Shown here: positions 25,026-38,511 of the stretch, one piece after another
Layout: the number at the start of each line of letters is the position of its first letter
Numbering within the stretch: position 1 is the stretch's first letter
DNA from: Hormiphora californensis
Taxonomy: Eukaryota; Ctenophora; Tentaculata; Cydippida; Pleurobrachiidae
Assembly: GCA_020137815.1 (NCBI GenBank)
Contig: CM035360.1
Coordinates: forward strand, 7,695,743 to 7,759,742
Direction: 5' to 3'
Length of the DNA stretch: 64,000 nt
Program-made: the position numbers and the translations under genes
Notes under the pieces: generated by a model
What the model saw: only the letters and a program-made list of their open reading frames with translations
The model's database searches: none
Told to the model about the DNA's origin: nothing

Positions 25026-28000
25026 TCTCTCTATCTAGCTCTCTCTCTGTCTCTCTCCTCTTTCCCTCTCACTGTTGTGTATATGCACATTTATCACAGC
25101 GTACTGTACAGTAGAACGGGGAAGAGAGAGGGAGCAGAGAGAGATAGAAAGAGAACGGGTAAATATTAAAATGTCAAACTATGACAGACACACAAATAGA
25201 AGGATGCGGATAAAATGTAATCAGTGTGATACAAAATACAGCAGTCTCGATATTTCCCTTTCCTTCCTTGCCGCTCTCCCTGCATTTTCCCCTCTTTCTG
25301 TCTCTCTTATAGAATCCGCTTTTCATTCAAAACCTGCTATAGCTGACCATTGAACTCAACAACAGACCACTGCACCCGCCCCCCAAGACCCCCATTAAAA
25401 TAACTCACCTATAACAACTATACACCCCCTTTAGATCTGAACCCCCCCACTACACCCCGCCCCCGTTTAGATTTGAACGAGGAGCTGTCTCACGAGGAGA
25501 GGAACTTCCTCAGTGTGGCCTACAAGAACGTAGTGGGAGCTCGCAGAAGCAGCTGGAGAGTTATTGGTAAGAAGAACTCTATTTTTAACACCTGTCGTGA
25601 GATTCTGACCATTTTTGGGATGAAATTGTGACTTGTGTACCCCGCTCTCTGCAGGATCGATTGAATCAAAGTTAGATGCTAACTCAACACGACAAGCTCA
25701 GACTCTGCAATACAGGGAATCCATAGAGAAGGAGCTGACTTCAATTTGCGAGGATGTCCTAGTAAGTGGACAGTTGGTTTTATGAAGGAGTAGCTGTGTT
25801 TATGAAGGAGTAGATATGTTTATGAAGGAGTAGATCTGTGTTTATGAAGGAGTAGATATGTTTATGAAGGAGTAGATCTGTGTTTATAAACTATCGTTCA
25901 GTTCATTTCACATAGCTGTGTGAAGCTCTCTAATCATGCTATACACTGTGTGTGCGTGTTCTTAACACGAAACAACACCGTAACAACAACACCACCACAC
26001 ACATTCTGGGTGGCCATTAAAAAGCTGCCTCTCGCAGCACACCTAATATAAACACAGCCAAAAACACGTTTTATCAGACTCTACTACTACACACACGCAC
26101 AACCATTATAGCCACTACATATAATATCACATTAAACTTCCTCCCGCAGTCCCTGATCACGGACTCTCTGCTTCCTAACTCCACCAGCAACGAGAGCAAA
26201 GTGTTCTACCTAAAGATGAAGGGAGATTACTACCGATATCTATCTGAAGTTGGAAAGGGATCTGAGCGAACCGGTGAGTACTGATTGTTACAGTTTACTG
26301 TTACAGTTATATTTACTGTTACAGTTTCTCTACCTCACACTACCTCACTTTGCACTTTGATGTTTTGTTGAGAGCGGTAGAATAAACTGTGACGTAAGTC
26401 GTAACAGAAGAGAAGTGTGATGTGTGTTTTCTCTCTCTCTACAGTGTTTGATACACACACCCTGTGCAACAACTAGCATGTTTCATTAGCTCACTTTCGC
26501 ATAATGTTCCAAATTGGGAACACCGCTGGTAGTATAACAGAGGCAGTAGATGCAGTACAGCAGACAGCTGTGTTAGTCGAGACAAAAATACAGGAAGAAA
26601 TTATGAAATATTATATATGGCCGAGTAAGAAAACTGCTTTGACTAGAAATGTCCCCCAGTTGGTAATCTGGTAGGCTGGAAAGTAGTACATAATCAGGTA
26701 ATGGGGTACCTTGTCCACCCCCCCCCCAATTTTGCAGCCCCTATTACACAAGAGCTATCCCAGTACGTATACCACTAGCAACCATAAATGGGGTTGCAGC
26801 TAATTATGTGAAAATGTGTAATATCATTTTCTGAGCGAATTGTGTGTCTGGAGCTTTCGAGAGGGAGATAGTTACCAAATTATAAAACTAGATGTTTAGT
26901 AGTAGCTGGTCCAACATTATACCTACACCCCTTTACCCACATAATAATACAAATTGTAACCAACCACCCTCCCCTAGTGACTGTTAAGAAATCAGAGGAC
27001 GCGTATCAAGATGCAATGCAGTTAGCTTCAAGTCACATGAACGCTACAGACCCCATTCTCCTTGGCCTGGCCCTCAACTTCTCAGTGTTTTACTACGAGA
27101 TAATGAGCAATGGACAGGCTGCCTGCAAACTTGCTAAAGAGGTAATTAATTGATGGTAATCCTTCTGGAAATGGGGGGGGGGTGGTATAGTAGTGAACAG
27201 AGAGGGGTGGTCTACAAGAAATAGGGCGGGTCTTTCTATAACCCATTAACCAAGTGACGTCTACCTTTGCACACAGCTTGTGTGATTTAGTATGAGTTTA
27301 CGTTGGTAATGAAATTCCCCCTCTGCGCTAGCTCACGGAGGGGTAATAATATCGCTTGTACGGCGGGAAAAAAATTCCTGTGTCCAAACTACAAAACAGA
27401 AAGTTCTAATTTTTTGAACATACCGAGGAAATTGTCTGAGCTACCATTACATACCGGAATTTTTCGATATTTTGGCCATTAACACTGTTTTTGTTTTTGG
27501 AAAACTATGAAGATGCTGGAATTTGGCTACAAAAACCTTCAGAAATGTGCAAAATGCCATTCCAAAGGTATTAGAGGTGGATTCATTGATAACTAAGCTA
27601 TAGTCGAGTCAGAAAAAATTCCACAAGATTGGAATTTTATGCCCATATAAGGAGTTATGCGACACACCTCTGTTGTTAAACATGTGGTGTAATCGCTACC
27701 GGTCGTTACTTTCTGTAGAATTCAGGTCCTGGTTACTATACAAACTAGTACCATACGTTTTAGATAGGTTTTAGACAAGTTTTCGATAACTTTTTATGAG
27801 AAGGTCCCGTAAATTTTCATTTTTAGGTAGGCGGTATTGTCACCCCTATATGCAATAATAGGGGTGACTTCGTAACCAAGAGTTTACGTAGCTCGCGGGT
27901 TACTGGGACAATAATGTAACATTTCCCACACGACTAGCTCGCGAGGACGCGCAGTTCGGTAGAGTGGGCAATGTCAGTATTGTGTATTCTAGAAAATGGT

Positions 28001-28529
28001 CATGTTTTGTGCTGGGAAATCCGCGCCACTGGGTCAATTACAAGCAATATGCTGGCGACATGCCAACTACCAGGGCCCAGGCAGTGCCCCTAGGGTGTTA
28101 GGAGAGGGGTCGGGGCAGTGGGAGGGGTGTTAGGAAGTGGGGTGGTATCTATCCTACCTGTTCCCGCTCTAATGCGCGCTGTCCCGCCATATTCGCTGAG
28201 GAGGTCTCTGAATTCGATACTCTCCCGCCCCCCCCCCCTCTCTCTCACTCTCTCTCTCTCTCACACCTTTCTTCTAACAGGCGTTTGACGCGGCCATTGC
28301 TAAGCTTGACGATATACAGCAGGACACGTATAAGGACAGTACTCTAATTATGCAGCTCCTCAGGGACAATCTCACTGTGAGTAATAACCTCTTGTATTTC
28401 AAATACCCCTTGTTCAGCTATGCCACTATTCAGTAACCTATTACAAACTCTAACCACCGCCCTCTCTCTCAGCTGTGGACGGCTGATTTAGGAGGCGAGG
28501 AGGAGGACTACAAGGAGGACAAAGATTAG
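24540..28529 (+). CDS. YWHA: 14-3-3 protein
   Basis: 14-3-3 proteins are cytoplasmic dimers that bind phosphoserine/threonine motifs of many signalling proteins. Seven exons: 24540-24636, 25471-25566, 25655-25761, 26150-26273, 26978-27141, 28281-28376, 28473-28529. They total 741 nt, giving 246 aa, the usual family length, and every junction phase agrees. Signatures: [20 protein letters not shown] at the start, [12 protein letters not shown]-type reading [66 protein letters not shown] and LWTAD. The phosphopeptide-binding residues (K, R, R, Y of the groove) lie in these conserved blocks. The acidic tail is short. Isoform not assignable. Introns carry a minisatellite (intron 3) and a possible inserted element (intron 5). 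Confidence 0.97.
24960..25060. repeat. Interrupted (CT)n tract
   Basis: CT units interrupted by CTGT, inside intron 1 of the 14-3-3 gene. Confidence 0.9.
25783..25888. repeat. Short minisatellite in a 14-3-3 intron
   Basis: Five copies of TTTATGAAGGAGTAG with 4-7 bp of variable filler, directly after the exon 3 donor. A similar core (TTTTATGAAGGAG) appears at 45815 in non-coding DNA. Confidence 0.85.
26274..26977 (+). other. 14-3-3 intron 4, nothing distinctive
   Basis: A 0.7 kb intron between phase-1 exons. No inserted gene, repeat or RNA was recognised apart from a short C run near 26720. Confidence 0.6.
27290..28060. other. Possible inserted element in 14-3-3 intron 5
   Basis: The block begins near TTTACG and contains a hairpin (TCACCCCTAT...ATAGGGGTGA, about 27839-27871) and a GCGGGAAAAAAA stretch resembling the end region of the fold-back element at 15828. 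No coding, no clear target duplication. Confidence 0.3.
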
Positions 28530-29275
28530 AAGATAGACATGTGAACACTGTGTTTTATAGAAACATCAGTTACCCCACACCCTACCCTGGGGTTCCATTG
28601 GGTGTGTGGATATAGACGCCTGTTAGGTCTCTCTCTCTCTCTCTTGATACTCACACACCATCTATAGGCAATATGATAACCGCCAAAATGTGTGTTCCTT
28701 AAAATATGTAATACCCTTTTTCTTTTTAAGTTTTTTACTCCCTATATTTTTCGAGAAGACTGAGAGTATAGCACGTTACTGGTAGATTTGAGTTCACTGG
28801 GAGATTGTATTGGAGTCTATATTTCCTGACCAAAAACTTTCCAAATTGGCACAAGTGTAATTTAGGTGTGTGTGTGTGAGAGAACACTTAATCAATTACT
28901 GTTATACTATTTTTCTACTAGTAAAAGTTAAATGCAGTAACACAAGTTTCATACTTCCTGCACAGTTGGTACACACACAAGAAACATAGATATATATTCA
29001 AGTAGCTACTATCTCTGTCTCTACCCAATTAGCAATGTTAGATTGTGTCCTATTAATAATATCACAGCTGTATCTCTGAATGTGTGTGTACTACCTTGTT
29101 TCCGATCTAGGTTCTCTTTCTCGTTCTAAGTACTCATTTTACCAAAAAAACAACGTGTTTATATATTTGTCCGCTCTGCTGCTGTACAACAGGTCAATGG
29201 TTAACTGGAAATCATCTCTCTTTCCACCACTGGTTTTACTGGCCCACTCTGACAAATAAACCTGAAGACACTGGT

Positions 29276-29607
29276 TCACCGTGTTTTCAGGGTAGCTCTC
29301 CCCGTATTGATCATATCAAGATACTCCGAAACAATGTCCCGACCCTCAACATCCTCACAGTACGGGTCTCTGTCAGTGTGATGGTATCCCTCTGTACTCA
29401 GGGAGGTACTGCTCTGTACCCGGTCTGAACTGCCCCTACTGCTGTGATTGTGGTCTGATGTAGACCCAGTGCTGGTACCATGATTAGTCCTGTACCCGTG
29501 ACATACACAGCAGGTCGTTAGTCTCGCCTGGTACCCTTTATCTTGGAGACGTAATGCTGACTTCCTCTTCTCTATCAGCTTCAAACCATTCTTCTCGGCT
29601 GTCTGAG
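29276..29607 (-). CDS. Terminal exon of an unrecognised gene
   Basis: An open exon following a CCTCAGACAG acceptor region, reading EKNGLKLIEKRKSALRL, CCVCHGYRTNHG, then Ser/Thr/His-rich sequence and SEYLDMINTGRATLKTR before the stop at 29276. I do not recognise a family. It may belong with the minus-strand exon at 31646-31371: with the acceptor CAGACAG| the phases agree (phase 1), giving an intron that would enclose the plus-strand gene at 30004. Confidence 0.4.
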
Positions 29608-29908
29608 GAAAGGGGGTAATTAGAAGCAGTACAATACAATGTACACTGTGTACATTTAGGGCTGACAATGTCTGGGTTAATCATTAAAAGTGCATTGCGC
29701 GCCCCGTTCCTGTGAAACCCCATCATTATTGATCTTTTTGACAGGCCAGACACCGGTCCCAGTTTTGATTATTCTTCAAGATCGGGTCTTGTCATAGCGC
29801 CAGACAGTGCTGGCTAGAGTCCAATTTCGGCCCACCAGTCTCCCTGCCAAGCTAGCACGTGCTAGAAGTGTGCCAAATCTGGTCTGTTACCATGGCTACA
29901 AAGAGGTC

Positions 29909-29916
29909 TATATAAA
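29909..29916 (+). promoter_or_regulatory. TATA box of the orphan membrane-protein gene
   Basis: TATATAAA lies 88 bp before the ATG at 30004, leaving room for a start site near 29940 and a short 5' leader. No other promoter element was identified. Confidence 0.5.
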
Positions 29917-30003
29917 CCCGGTCACCACGTGCAGATTCTTTGTCCGTTTACTGCTATTGATTTGCTGTTGTTTTCACACCGCACGTCAAGTTTCGTAAAC
30001 ACT

Positions 30004-30507
30004 ATGATTTCCCCTATGGAAATCTGTCTTCTCTTCGTCGGCATCCTCGTCCTAGCGGCGTTGTCTACAATACTTGCCGGCCTTCACGCTTTTGCGGGGA
30101 GGCTCAGTTCTCTGGAGGCGTCTGTTCAGGGTGTCACTGTTGACCTTGCTTCTTCGGGAGCCCGTGTCACGAACAACCTGACAGCACTGAAGTGGGGCGT
30201 CCTTCGCGTGGCAGATGACATCAAGAGACACCAGACAGACTCCAAGGCCCACAGTCTAGCTGCCTTGGTGAAGCTCCTAGATGTACTTGTGCGTGAGCAC
30301 ATGGCCACTAGGGACCTCATCAAGGAATCTGGACGCCAATCCTGGCTGGCACTTTCCCAGGTCGTAGACCGGGCAGCACGGAGGATAGCTGGCCAGTCAG
30401 GTAATTCCTCTACCGTTGAGGTCCAGACAGATGTCGAGCTCGGTCTTGTACCGGGCAAGGACGCACCCGTCCCCTCAGCGGATTCTGTTATCCTTCAGAT
30501 GGAGTAA
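30004..30507 (+). CDS. Orphan single-pass membrane coiled-coil protein
   Basis: An uninterrupted 167-aa frame whose base composition is richer in GC than its surroundings. N-terminal hydrophobic helix (EICLLFVGILVLAALSTILA, residues about 5-24), then helical amphipathic sequence (LSSLEASVQGVTVDLASS, VADDIKRHQTD, LLDVLVREHMATRDL) and a short acidic tail. This is the layout of a type II or signal-anchored coiled-coil protein. I recognise no family. A TATA box precedes it, and a long imperfect hairpin (30749-30825) and an (AAGTC)n tract follow. It could be a gene or the coding part of an unusual mobile element. Confidence 0.45.
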   Translation: MISPMEICLLFVGILVLAALSTILAGLHAFAGRLSSLEASVQGVTVDLASSGARVTNNLTALKWGVLRVADDIKRHQTDSKAHSLAALVKLLDVLVREHMATRDLIKESGRQSWLALSQVVDRAARRIAGQSGNSSTVEVQTDVELGLVPGKDAPVPSADSVILQME

Positions 30508-30748
30508 GCCTTTAGTGAGACGTGTGTGCTCCGGCTCTCCATCCTGTCTGGTTCTCTTGGTCTCACTGCCTCGTGACTGACTGTCCTGCTTCAACCTCCA
30601 GAGATTCTACTGGCAAGTAGGCCAATTGACGAAGAAAGACCTTTTGCTGTTTATCAGCGGTTCCCGGGTCCTCTCACTCTGACTCCTATTCTGCCTGGCA
30701 AGCAGGATACGGGGGAGGCGTGGGAGGGTCCGGGTTCCCAGAGGGGGG

Positions 30749-30825
30749 AGTCACTATGCGATTGTCAGGCAGTATCTGACTCCTTTTTTGGAAGTCAGAT
30801 AATGCCTAACAATTTCATAGTGACT
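30749..30825 (+). other. Long imperfect hairpin downstream of the orphan gene
   Basis: Arms 30749-30782 and 30792-30825 (AGTCACTATG...ATCTGACT against AGTCAGATAA...ATAGTGACT) pair over 34 bp with only a few mismatches around a T-rich loop. Plausible 3' RNA structure or a mobile-element end. Confidence 0.7.
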
Positions 30826-30970
30826 CTTCGTACCAGCGATGGCCACACAAACTTCTTGTGTGATCATCGTCCCTCTGCCGTGAGCCTGGTTGGTTGATGG
30901 CTCCGTGGGTACGGTCAATCCCACAAAACCCTATATCCCAAAATCTAGATCCTTGTAGACCGATAGATAA

Positions 30971-31160
30971 AGTCAAGTCAAGTCAAGTCAAGTCAAGTCA
31001 AGTCAAGTCAAGTCAAGTCAAGTCAAGTCAAGTCGTCAAGTCAAGTCAAGTCAAGTCAAGTCAAGTCAAGTCAAGTCAAGTCAAGTCAAGTCAAGTCAAG
31101 TCAAGTCAAGTCAAGTCAAGTCAAGTCAAGTTAAGTTAAGTCAAGTTAAGTCAAGTCAAG
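30971..31160. repeat. (AAGTC)n pentanucleotide tract
   Basis: About 35 units of AAGTC with one phase slip near 31034 and AAGTT variants at the right end. The KSSQV-repeat frame across it is not a gene. Confidence 0.97.
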
Positions 31161-31370
31161 AAGACAATTGACAAGATAAGACATCTCACATCAATTCAAG
31201 AACACAAAAAGCAAGTCGAAGAGCTAGAGGCGTAAAAAAGCATAACTAACCAAGAGGAAATAATTATTTACTAATTTAGTTTGTTTGAAAGTTTCCAAAA
31301 CAAATCTGACTGTTTACTGCCCATCAATTTATACCCAGAGTAATATTTGGGTCAGAACACTCACTGTTCG

Positions 31371-31646
31371 CATGACAACTAAAACCTTCGTCAACGCTGC
31401 TTAAAACGAAATACGTAGTTATACCATCCCTGTCTGGCGGTGCCGACCCGATCCGAGCGGGTACCACCAGAAAGTAATATCTAGTTCGCGACGTAGTATC
31501 AGGGCAAACCTTGAGGAGATCTATTTTCTGGTTTAGTGTATCCTGCAGCTGATTGTTGATTCTCTTACTGCTCTCATTCTGTAGTTTCTCAAATGTTAAC
31601 TTCCCTGAAAAGGGTACCCTCCTCTTCTTTCTCTCTCCTATCAACA
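31371..31646 (-). CDS. Unrecognised exon
   Basis: Open frame with LTFEKLQNESSKRINNQL, DLLKVCPDTTSRTRYYFLVV and ITTYFVLSSVDEGFSCHAN, ending at a good GTGAGT donor. ATG at 31647 is possible (MLIGERKKRR). It has exon-like codon content but no family I can name. See the exon at 29276-29607 for a possible partner. Confidence 0.4.
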
Positions 31647-31649
31647 TGG

Positions 31650-32108
31650 TGATCTGGGGCAGGGAAACATTTGAGATAGGAAATTATAAGTTTCAGATTC
31701 TCAGTTACTCAGTTAGTACCAGAATTTTACAACCCTAGTTGATCTCTAGATATAGAACTGTCAGGTCAATGCTCTGACCGCGGCAGTTCTCGCATGCTCC
31801 TTTGAAAAAAAGAGAATATGGTCAGGTTAACGCTCTGACAGAGATATGATCCAAAAACTGACTAGAAAGAATTTAAAGCAAAGAGAATTGAAAGCAAAGA
31901 ATATTAAAATAGAACATGTTGATATAATGGCAAATATTTATTTAACTTGAAGCATTATAAAGCATTAGGCTTGCATGTTGCATATCATAAGAGGGCATTA
32001 GGACGACATTATACAAGCACTGCGAACATAGTGTACAGCACAGAATGCACAAGCACTTAGAGCACATGGTCACAGTTCAGTGATAGTGCAGGGAGAGAGG
32101 GAGGGAGG

Positions 32109-32205
<97 letters not shown>

Positions 32206-32467
32206 TTTGTGAGAAATGAGAATGAAAGAAAGAGACGTCGGAAGGTCGAAAGAACTCAAAGAACTTAACCAGCTGCTAGCGGGGATACAACACAGTTCAA
32301 TTGAGAGGGGGGGGGGGACAAAGTGCATGAGAGGCCTGATTATATTCTCAATGGGATGAAGCGGTAATCATCAGAGAAAGAAAACACAGGACACAAAGAT
32401 GTCCACAAAAATCAGGGACATGACATTTTTCTCTCTCTCTGATCCAAGTTACTCTCACTCACTCTCT

Positions 32468-32511
<44 letters not shown>

Positions 32512-33200
32512 GCCTCTCTCACAATTGTGTGATGCAACTGTTAATAGGAGCTAGTGTTAAAATAATTCCATAATATGTTTTGTAGCCATATGTCTGATAT
32601 TCCCTTTCACTTTCACAACCTAACGTGCCGCTGCTTGTTAACCAACTCTCTTCCCACACCGTGTATTAAATAATAGTGTGCAGGATTATTCATCATCATG
32701 TGTGTGGTTCCTTCATCATCATCATGATGTGGTTAGATAAAGTCTAGAAGTAGTACTATTATAAGAACTATTATAAGACTCCACGGAATAATACTGCAGA
32801 AGCAGCAGCAGTATTACAGAAGCAGTATTATTGAGAAGATTGAGGAATTGAAGATGATTTGCCGATTCGGTCTCAACCTGTCGGAGCACACGAGAACTGT
32901 TAGAACTAAGAACTGTTATCCGTGGTCAGAGCATTGGCCTGACAGGTCTCAACCAGTCTAATGCTGCAGCCATCCAACAAATCATAATGTGATCAGTTCT
33001 GATTTATTGACCGATCCAAAAACCAGATGACAATAAGTAAACACGTTAAATTTTGTGCTAGTAAACTGTTTCATCTAGCACAATTCATTTTCCCAATAGA
33101 ACACTCTCACACACTTTCTCTATCTCTAGTCTCTCAGTTCATGTTTCTCTCTCAATGTCATTTGAGAAATCAGAGTCCTTCCATGTGTGTAGCTGCAGTG
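31650..33200. other. Non-coding spacer with GA tracts
   Basis: No gene seen. It contains a (GA)n tract at 32100-32202, a (CT)n tract near 32475-32510, and two inverted copies of a ~28-bp motif (GGTCAGAGCATTG...CTGACAG) at about 31760 (minus) and 32920 (plus), which could be dispersed repeat ends. Confidence 0.6.
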
Positions 33201-33205
33201 AGACT

Positions 33206-34832
<1,627 letters not shown>

Positions 34833-35099
34833 TCTGGACAAAGGGAAAGGGAGGGGGGGGGTGAGAGTGGGGTTAAATAGTTCTCTTAATTCACAATGAA
34901 ATAGAGACTAAAACATTTCAGTGCCTCACACAAAAAGTAAGTTTGAGAAGTGAAGTGCACCATACCTTGTTGGTATCCATATGGCCTCAGATAAGAGTCC
35001 TAGTCTCGTGAGTCCCCCACAGGGTTCGATAAGAGATAGGTTCCTCTCTCTCTGGCGCTAACTCAATCTGCTTGGGAGACGCTTATCACCTTCCCCCTC

Positions 35100-35400
<301 letters not shown>

Positions 35401-35507
35401 AGTAGAGATGCACCAAGCAGATTGATAATAAAGCCTCACAGAGAAGCCAAGAGCTGAAAGAAACGTCTCGTTGCAAGATAAAACGAGGTGCAGAACGGTC
35501 TGTGGGA

Positions 35508-35585
<78 letters not shown>

Positions 35586-35798
35586 AGAGGAAAAATGAAT
35601 ATATGAGGATATGAAAGTAAAAAAGGGGTGAAGAACTAAAGAATTCTCTTCAGATAAGAGTCGACAATCTCAACTCTGAAATCACGAGACAAATATTGTA
35701 CGAGGTTTTTAAAATTGCGACTGTATTCAGAATTCAAGTACAAATTTAGCTACTTATCTCTAACAGTCTATCAAACCTTTCTCTCTCGTTCTCTCTCG

Positions 35799-35895
<97 letters not shown>

Positions 35896-35979
35896 ACAGT
35901 TTTCTTCTCCTGCCATCTGAAGTTCACTCTCTCTCTACCATCACGTTCATCTCTGATCTAGATCGGGGATCTGTACAGT

Positions 35980-38471
35980 TCAAGTACGGGGAGCAGTATC
36001 CAACCACTCCTCATCTGCATATATGTCCTCCATCTCCCCTTCATCCTCCACATCTATCGCAGGAGGTGCAGACACAGTACGGGGTTTTGGAGGAGGAGCA
36101 GGTGGTAGGACCGGGGGTGGTCGAGAGAGAATTGCTGGAGGTGGCAGTGAGGCAAGACGAGTTGGAGGGGCTCTAAATCCTGCACTACCGTGTCTACCAG
36201 GGAGAGGAGGAGGGGCAGAATGGAGGGGTGGCCGGGCTGCTGGGGTCGGAGGGGCCGGGAGCGAGAAGGAGGAATCGATATAAAGTTCATCGTCCTCTCC
36301 GTATTCGTCACCGCTAAACACAAACCCAGGAGAGGGAGGGGAGAAGATACCAGGGGAGGGGATCATATCTTGTCGGATAGTCATTGCACCAGGATCGAAA
36401 TACATATCATCTTCAGCATCATTCCCAGCCTGATCTTCCTCCTCGATAACAGCAATAGAAAGGGACCTCAACCCACTGGAGGTGACCACATCGCTAGCAG
36501 TCATGTAGTTATCATCATCATCCACTTGATCCTGGGAGGTTGTGGGGAGTGGGTCTGGTTTTGTGGCAAAGTTGGGGAAGATATTGACAGTGGTGCTGTT
36601 CTTTCGGGTCCCCAGAGATCCCCTACGAGGCACATCTAGTTGTATATCTGTTTCTGGCTCCTGGTGTGTGGGGGAGATTTAGAATTGAGGAAGGGATTAG
36701 GGGGCAACAAACTGAGCTTCCAGATTACAATAATTCTACATTTGTCGAATTCTATCATACTTAACCAGCTGCCCTTCTAACATGTTATATAAAATGTACC
36801 TCGACAGCAACAGATATGGAAGGTTCATCGGGTCCTGAATCAAAGTCAGCGTATATATCCTCATCCTCTCCCTCCTCAGGGGCGTTAGTTATCACAATAG
36901 GCATCACCGGCTCATTCACCTGTTATGGGAGAGTTATAGGAGGGAGTTATAGGAGGGAGCCGGGAGGGTAGGTCAAACATGAAAACATTTCCGAGTATAC
37001 ACACATGCTTAATAACAGATCATCCGACATTCACTTCCGGGTGAAGGGCAGGGAAAAATACTTCCGTTAAAATATGACAACACATATCCACCTACCACAT
37101 AAATCTCATCATCACTAGCCTCATTTTCACTGTATCCTGACCCACCACCTCCACTGGCATCCACTATATCTGGCTCTTCCTCCCCACTATCAAACTCACT
37201 AGCACTATCATAGGGTCTGTTATCTCCCAGATAGTTCCGGGTCTCATCATTCAACTTCCTGGGTGGTTACCATGGTTACATCATTATGTGGGTGTGTGGT
37301 TACAACATTATGTGGGTGTGGTTAATAAGGGAGTGGAAAAAGGAGCGAAAAATGGAGACTGATTGGTTGAAATAGATCTGGTAGAAAGTAGATAATTCGA
37401 ACAAAAATTTATTGCAAAACAAATTAAACTCACGAGAGGGGTGCCTGTTTCTGTGTCTCTACATGATAAGCAATGGATACCATCCACTTCCTTCTCTCCT
37501 CGTTAGACAGTGTGGCAAAGAACCATGTTTTAGCTGATAGATCATCATTCTTCAGAGAAAAGTGGAACCTGGGAGGGTTGATGGTGTCCTTTATCCCCGG
37601 TGTTAGCTCTACTTTAGTGTAGTCCAGATCTATCTCACTCAAAGGGTTCAGATCAGATTCCATCTCCGTGCGGAACAACCGGAGACCACTGCTTGGGTGT
37701 AGTCTGAGATGTCTGCGAAGACGGTAGTCACCATCTGTAATAGAGGGGGATGTTACCATGGTTACCATGGTTACCTAACCTGTTACCATAGTGAATAAAA
37801 AGTGTTTCGAATGTTTGTTTTATCTTACCTTCCCTTTCTGCAACGAATAGGTAACCGCTGTAAAACGCTTGGGGATCACAGTATCCAGGTGCTGAAAAGA
37901 GGGGAGGATTAAAAACTTCTGGAAACTAACTTATCTAAAAGTATCCCACCTAAATATTCGGGTCCTTTCCTTTTAGAAAACGTCTTTTTTAGATGCTTAG
38001 AAAATTTCAAAGTTGCCAACGGCGATGGTTTCTTATGATGTTCCTCATAAAGATTTTGAGGGGCTAGGTTAGTATTTTCCGTGAAATCGAGAGGCGCTTC
38101 AAACTTTGTGTGGCTCACTAATAGGGATCCCTAAAAAAGTTCAGTATTTACACAGAGTTTACACAGTCTTTACACAGTCGTTACACCCAGAGCGCCCGCG
38201 CCGCTCTGGGTGTAAAGACTGCGTCTTTCGCACTCGATTTGCAGCGTTTTCGGAAACTTTTTTCGCCGCAGCGCTCAATTTACTCAATTGTGCAGCACAC
38301 AATCCAATATTTTCTTAGAAAAAGCCGCAAAACGCAGCACGCGCCGCTCTGGGTGTAATGACTGTGTAAAGACTGTGTAAACTCTGTGTAAATACTGAAC
38401 TTTTTTAGGGATCCCTATACAGGTGCTGATATATTCGACTTTTTCCGCTTTTTCTTTCCAAAGAGTTTCAT
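35980..38471 (-). CDS. PH-domain adaptor with multiple tyrosine motifs
   Basis: Exons 38471-38421, 38130-37950, 37891-37829, 37734-37434, 37258-37096, 36919-36800 and 36660-35980 sum to 1560 nt (519 aa) with consistent phases. A Lys-rich start (MKLFGKKKRKKS) is followed by a basic stretch. The PH domain begins near FYSGYLFVAE and ends with the invariant-type tryptophan helix ERRKWMVSIAYHVE, so it probably binds phosphoinositides at the membrane. The C-terminal half is acidic with tyrosines in SH2-ligand-like contexts (DEIYV, EDIYADFD, DDNYM, DDMYFDP, DELYIDS, EDIYADEEW) and proline-rich SH3-ligand-like runs (PPLPGRHG, RPPPVLPPAPPPK). This is the layout of docking adaptors (Dok/Gab/SKAP-like in style, no orthology claimed). 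Intron 1 coincides with a MITE. Confidence 0.8.
38122..38417. mobile_element. TA-flanked MITE forming an intron of the PH adaptor
   Basis: Inverted ends GGGATCCCTAAAAAAGTTCA...TGAACTTTTTTAGGGATCCC extend inward over about 80 bp (TTTACACAGTCT repeats, then a GC-rich CGCTCTGGGTGTAA block). TA lies at both borders (38122-38123 and 38416-38417), as for Tc1/mariner-type MITEs. On the minus strand its 3' end reads TACTGAACTTTTTTAG|GGATCC, a branch-point-like motif plus acceptor. The intron used is 38420-38131. Confidence 0.85.
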
Positions 38472-38511
38472 AGCTAAACAAAATTAATTTCTCAAGATAA
38501 GAGGTATCTAT

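Noticed and set aside
31750-32955. tRNA-like motif GGTCAGAGCATTGG
   Set aside because: It resembles a D-arm only loosely; no acceptor or T-arm pairing is found. No tRNA or rRNA gene was recognised in the window.
38122-38417. MITE inserted into formerly continuous coding sequence
   Set aside because: Removing the element and one TA leaves GTA TAT TAG, a stop, so a simple insertion into an open exon is not supported; the spliced model is.
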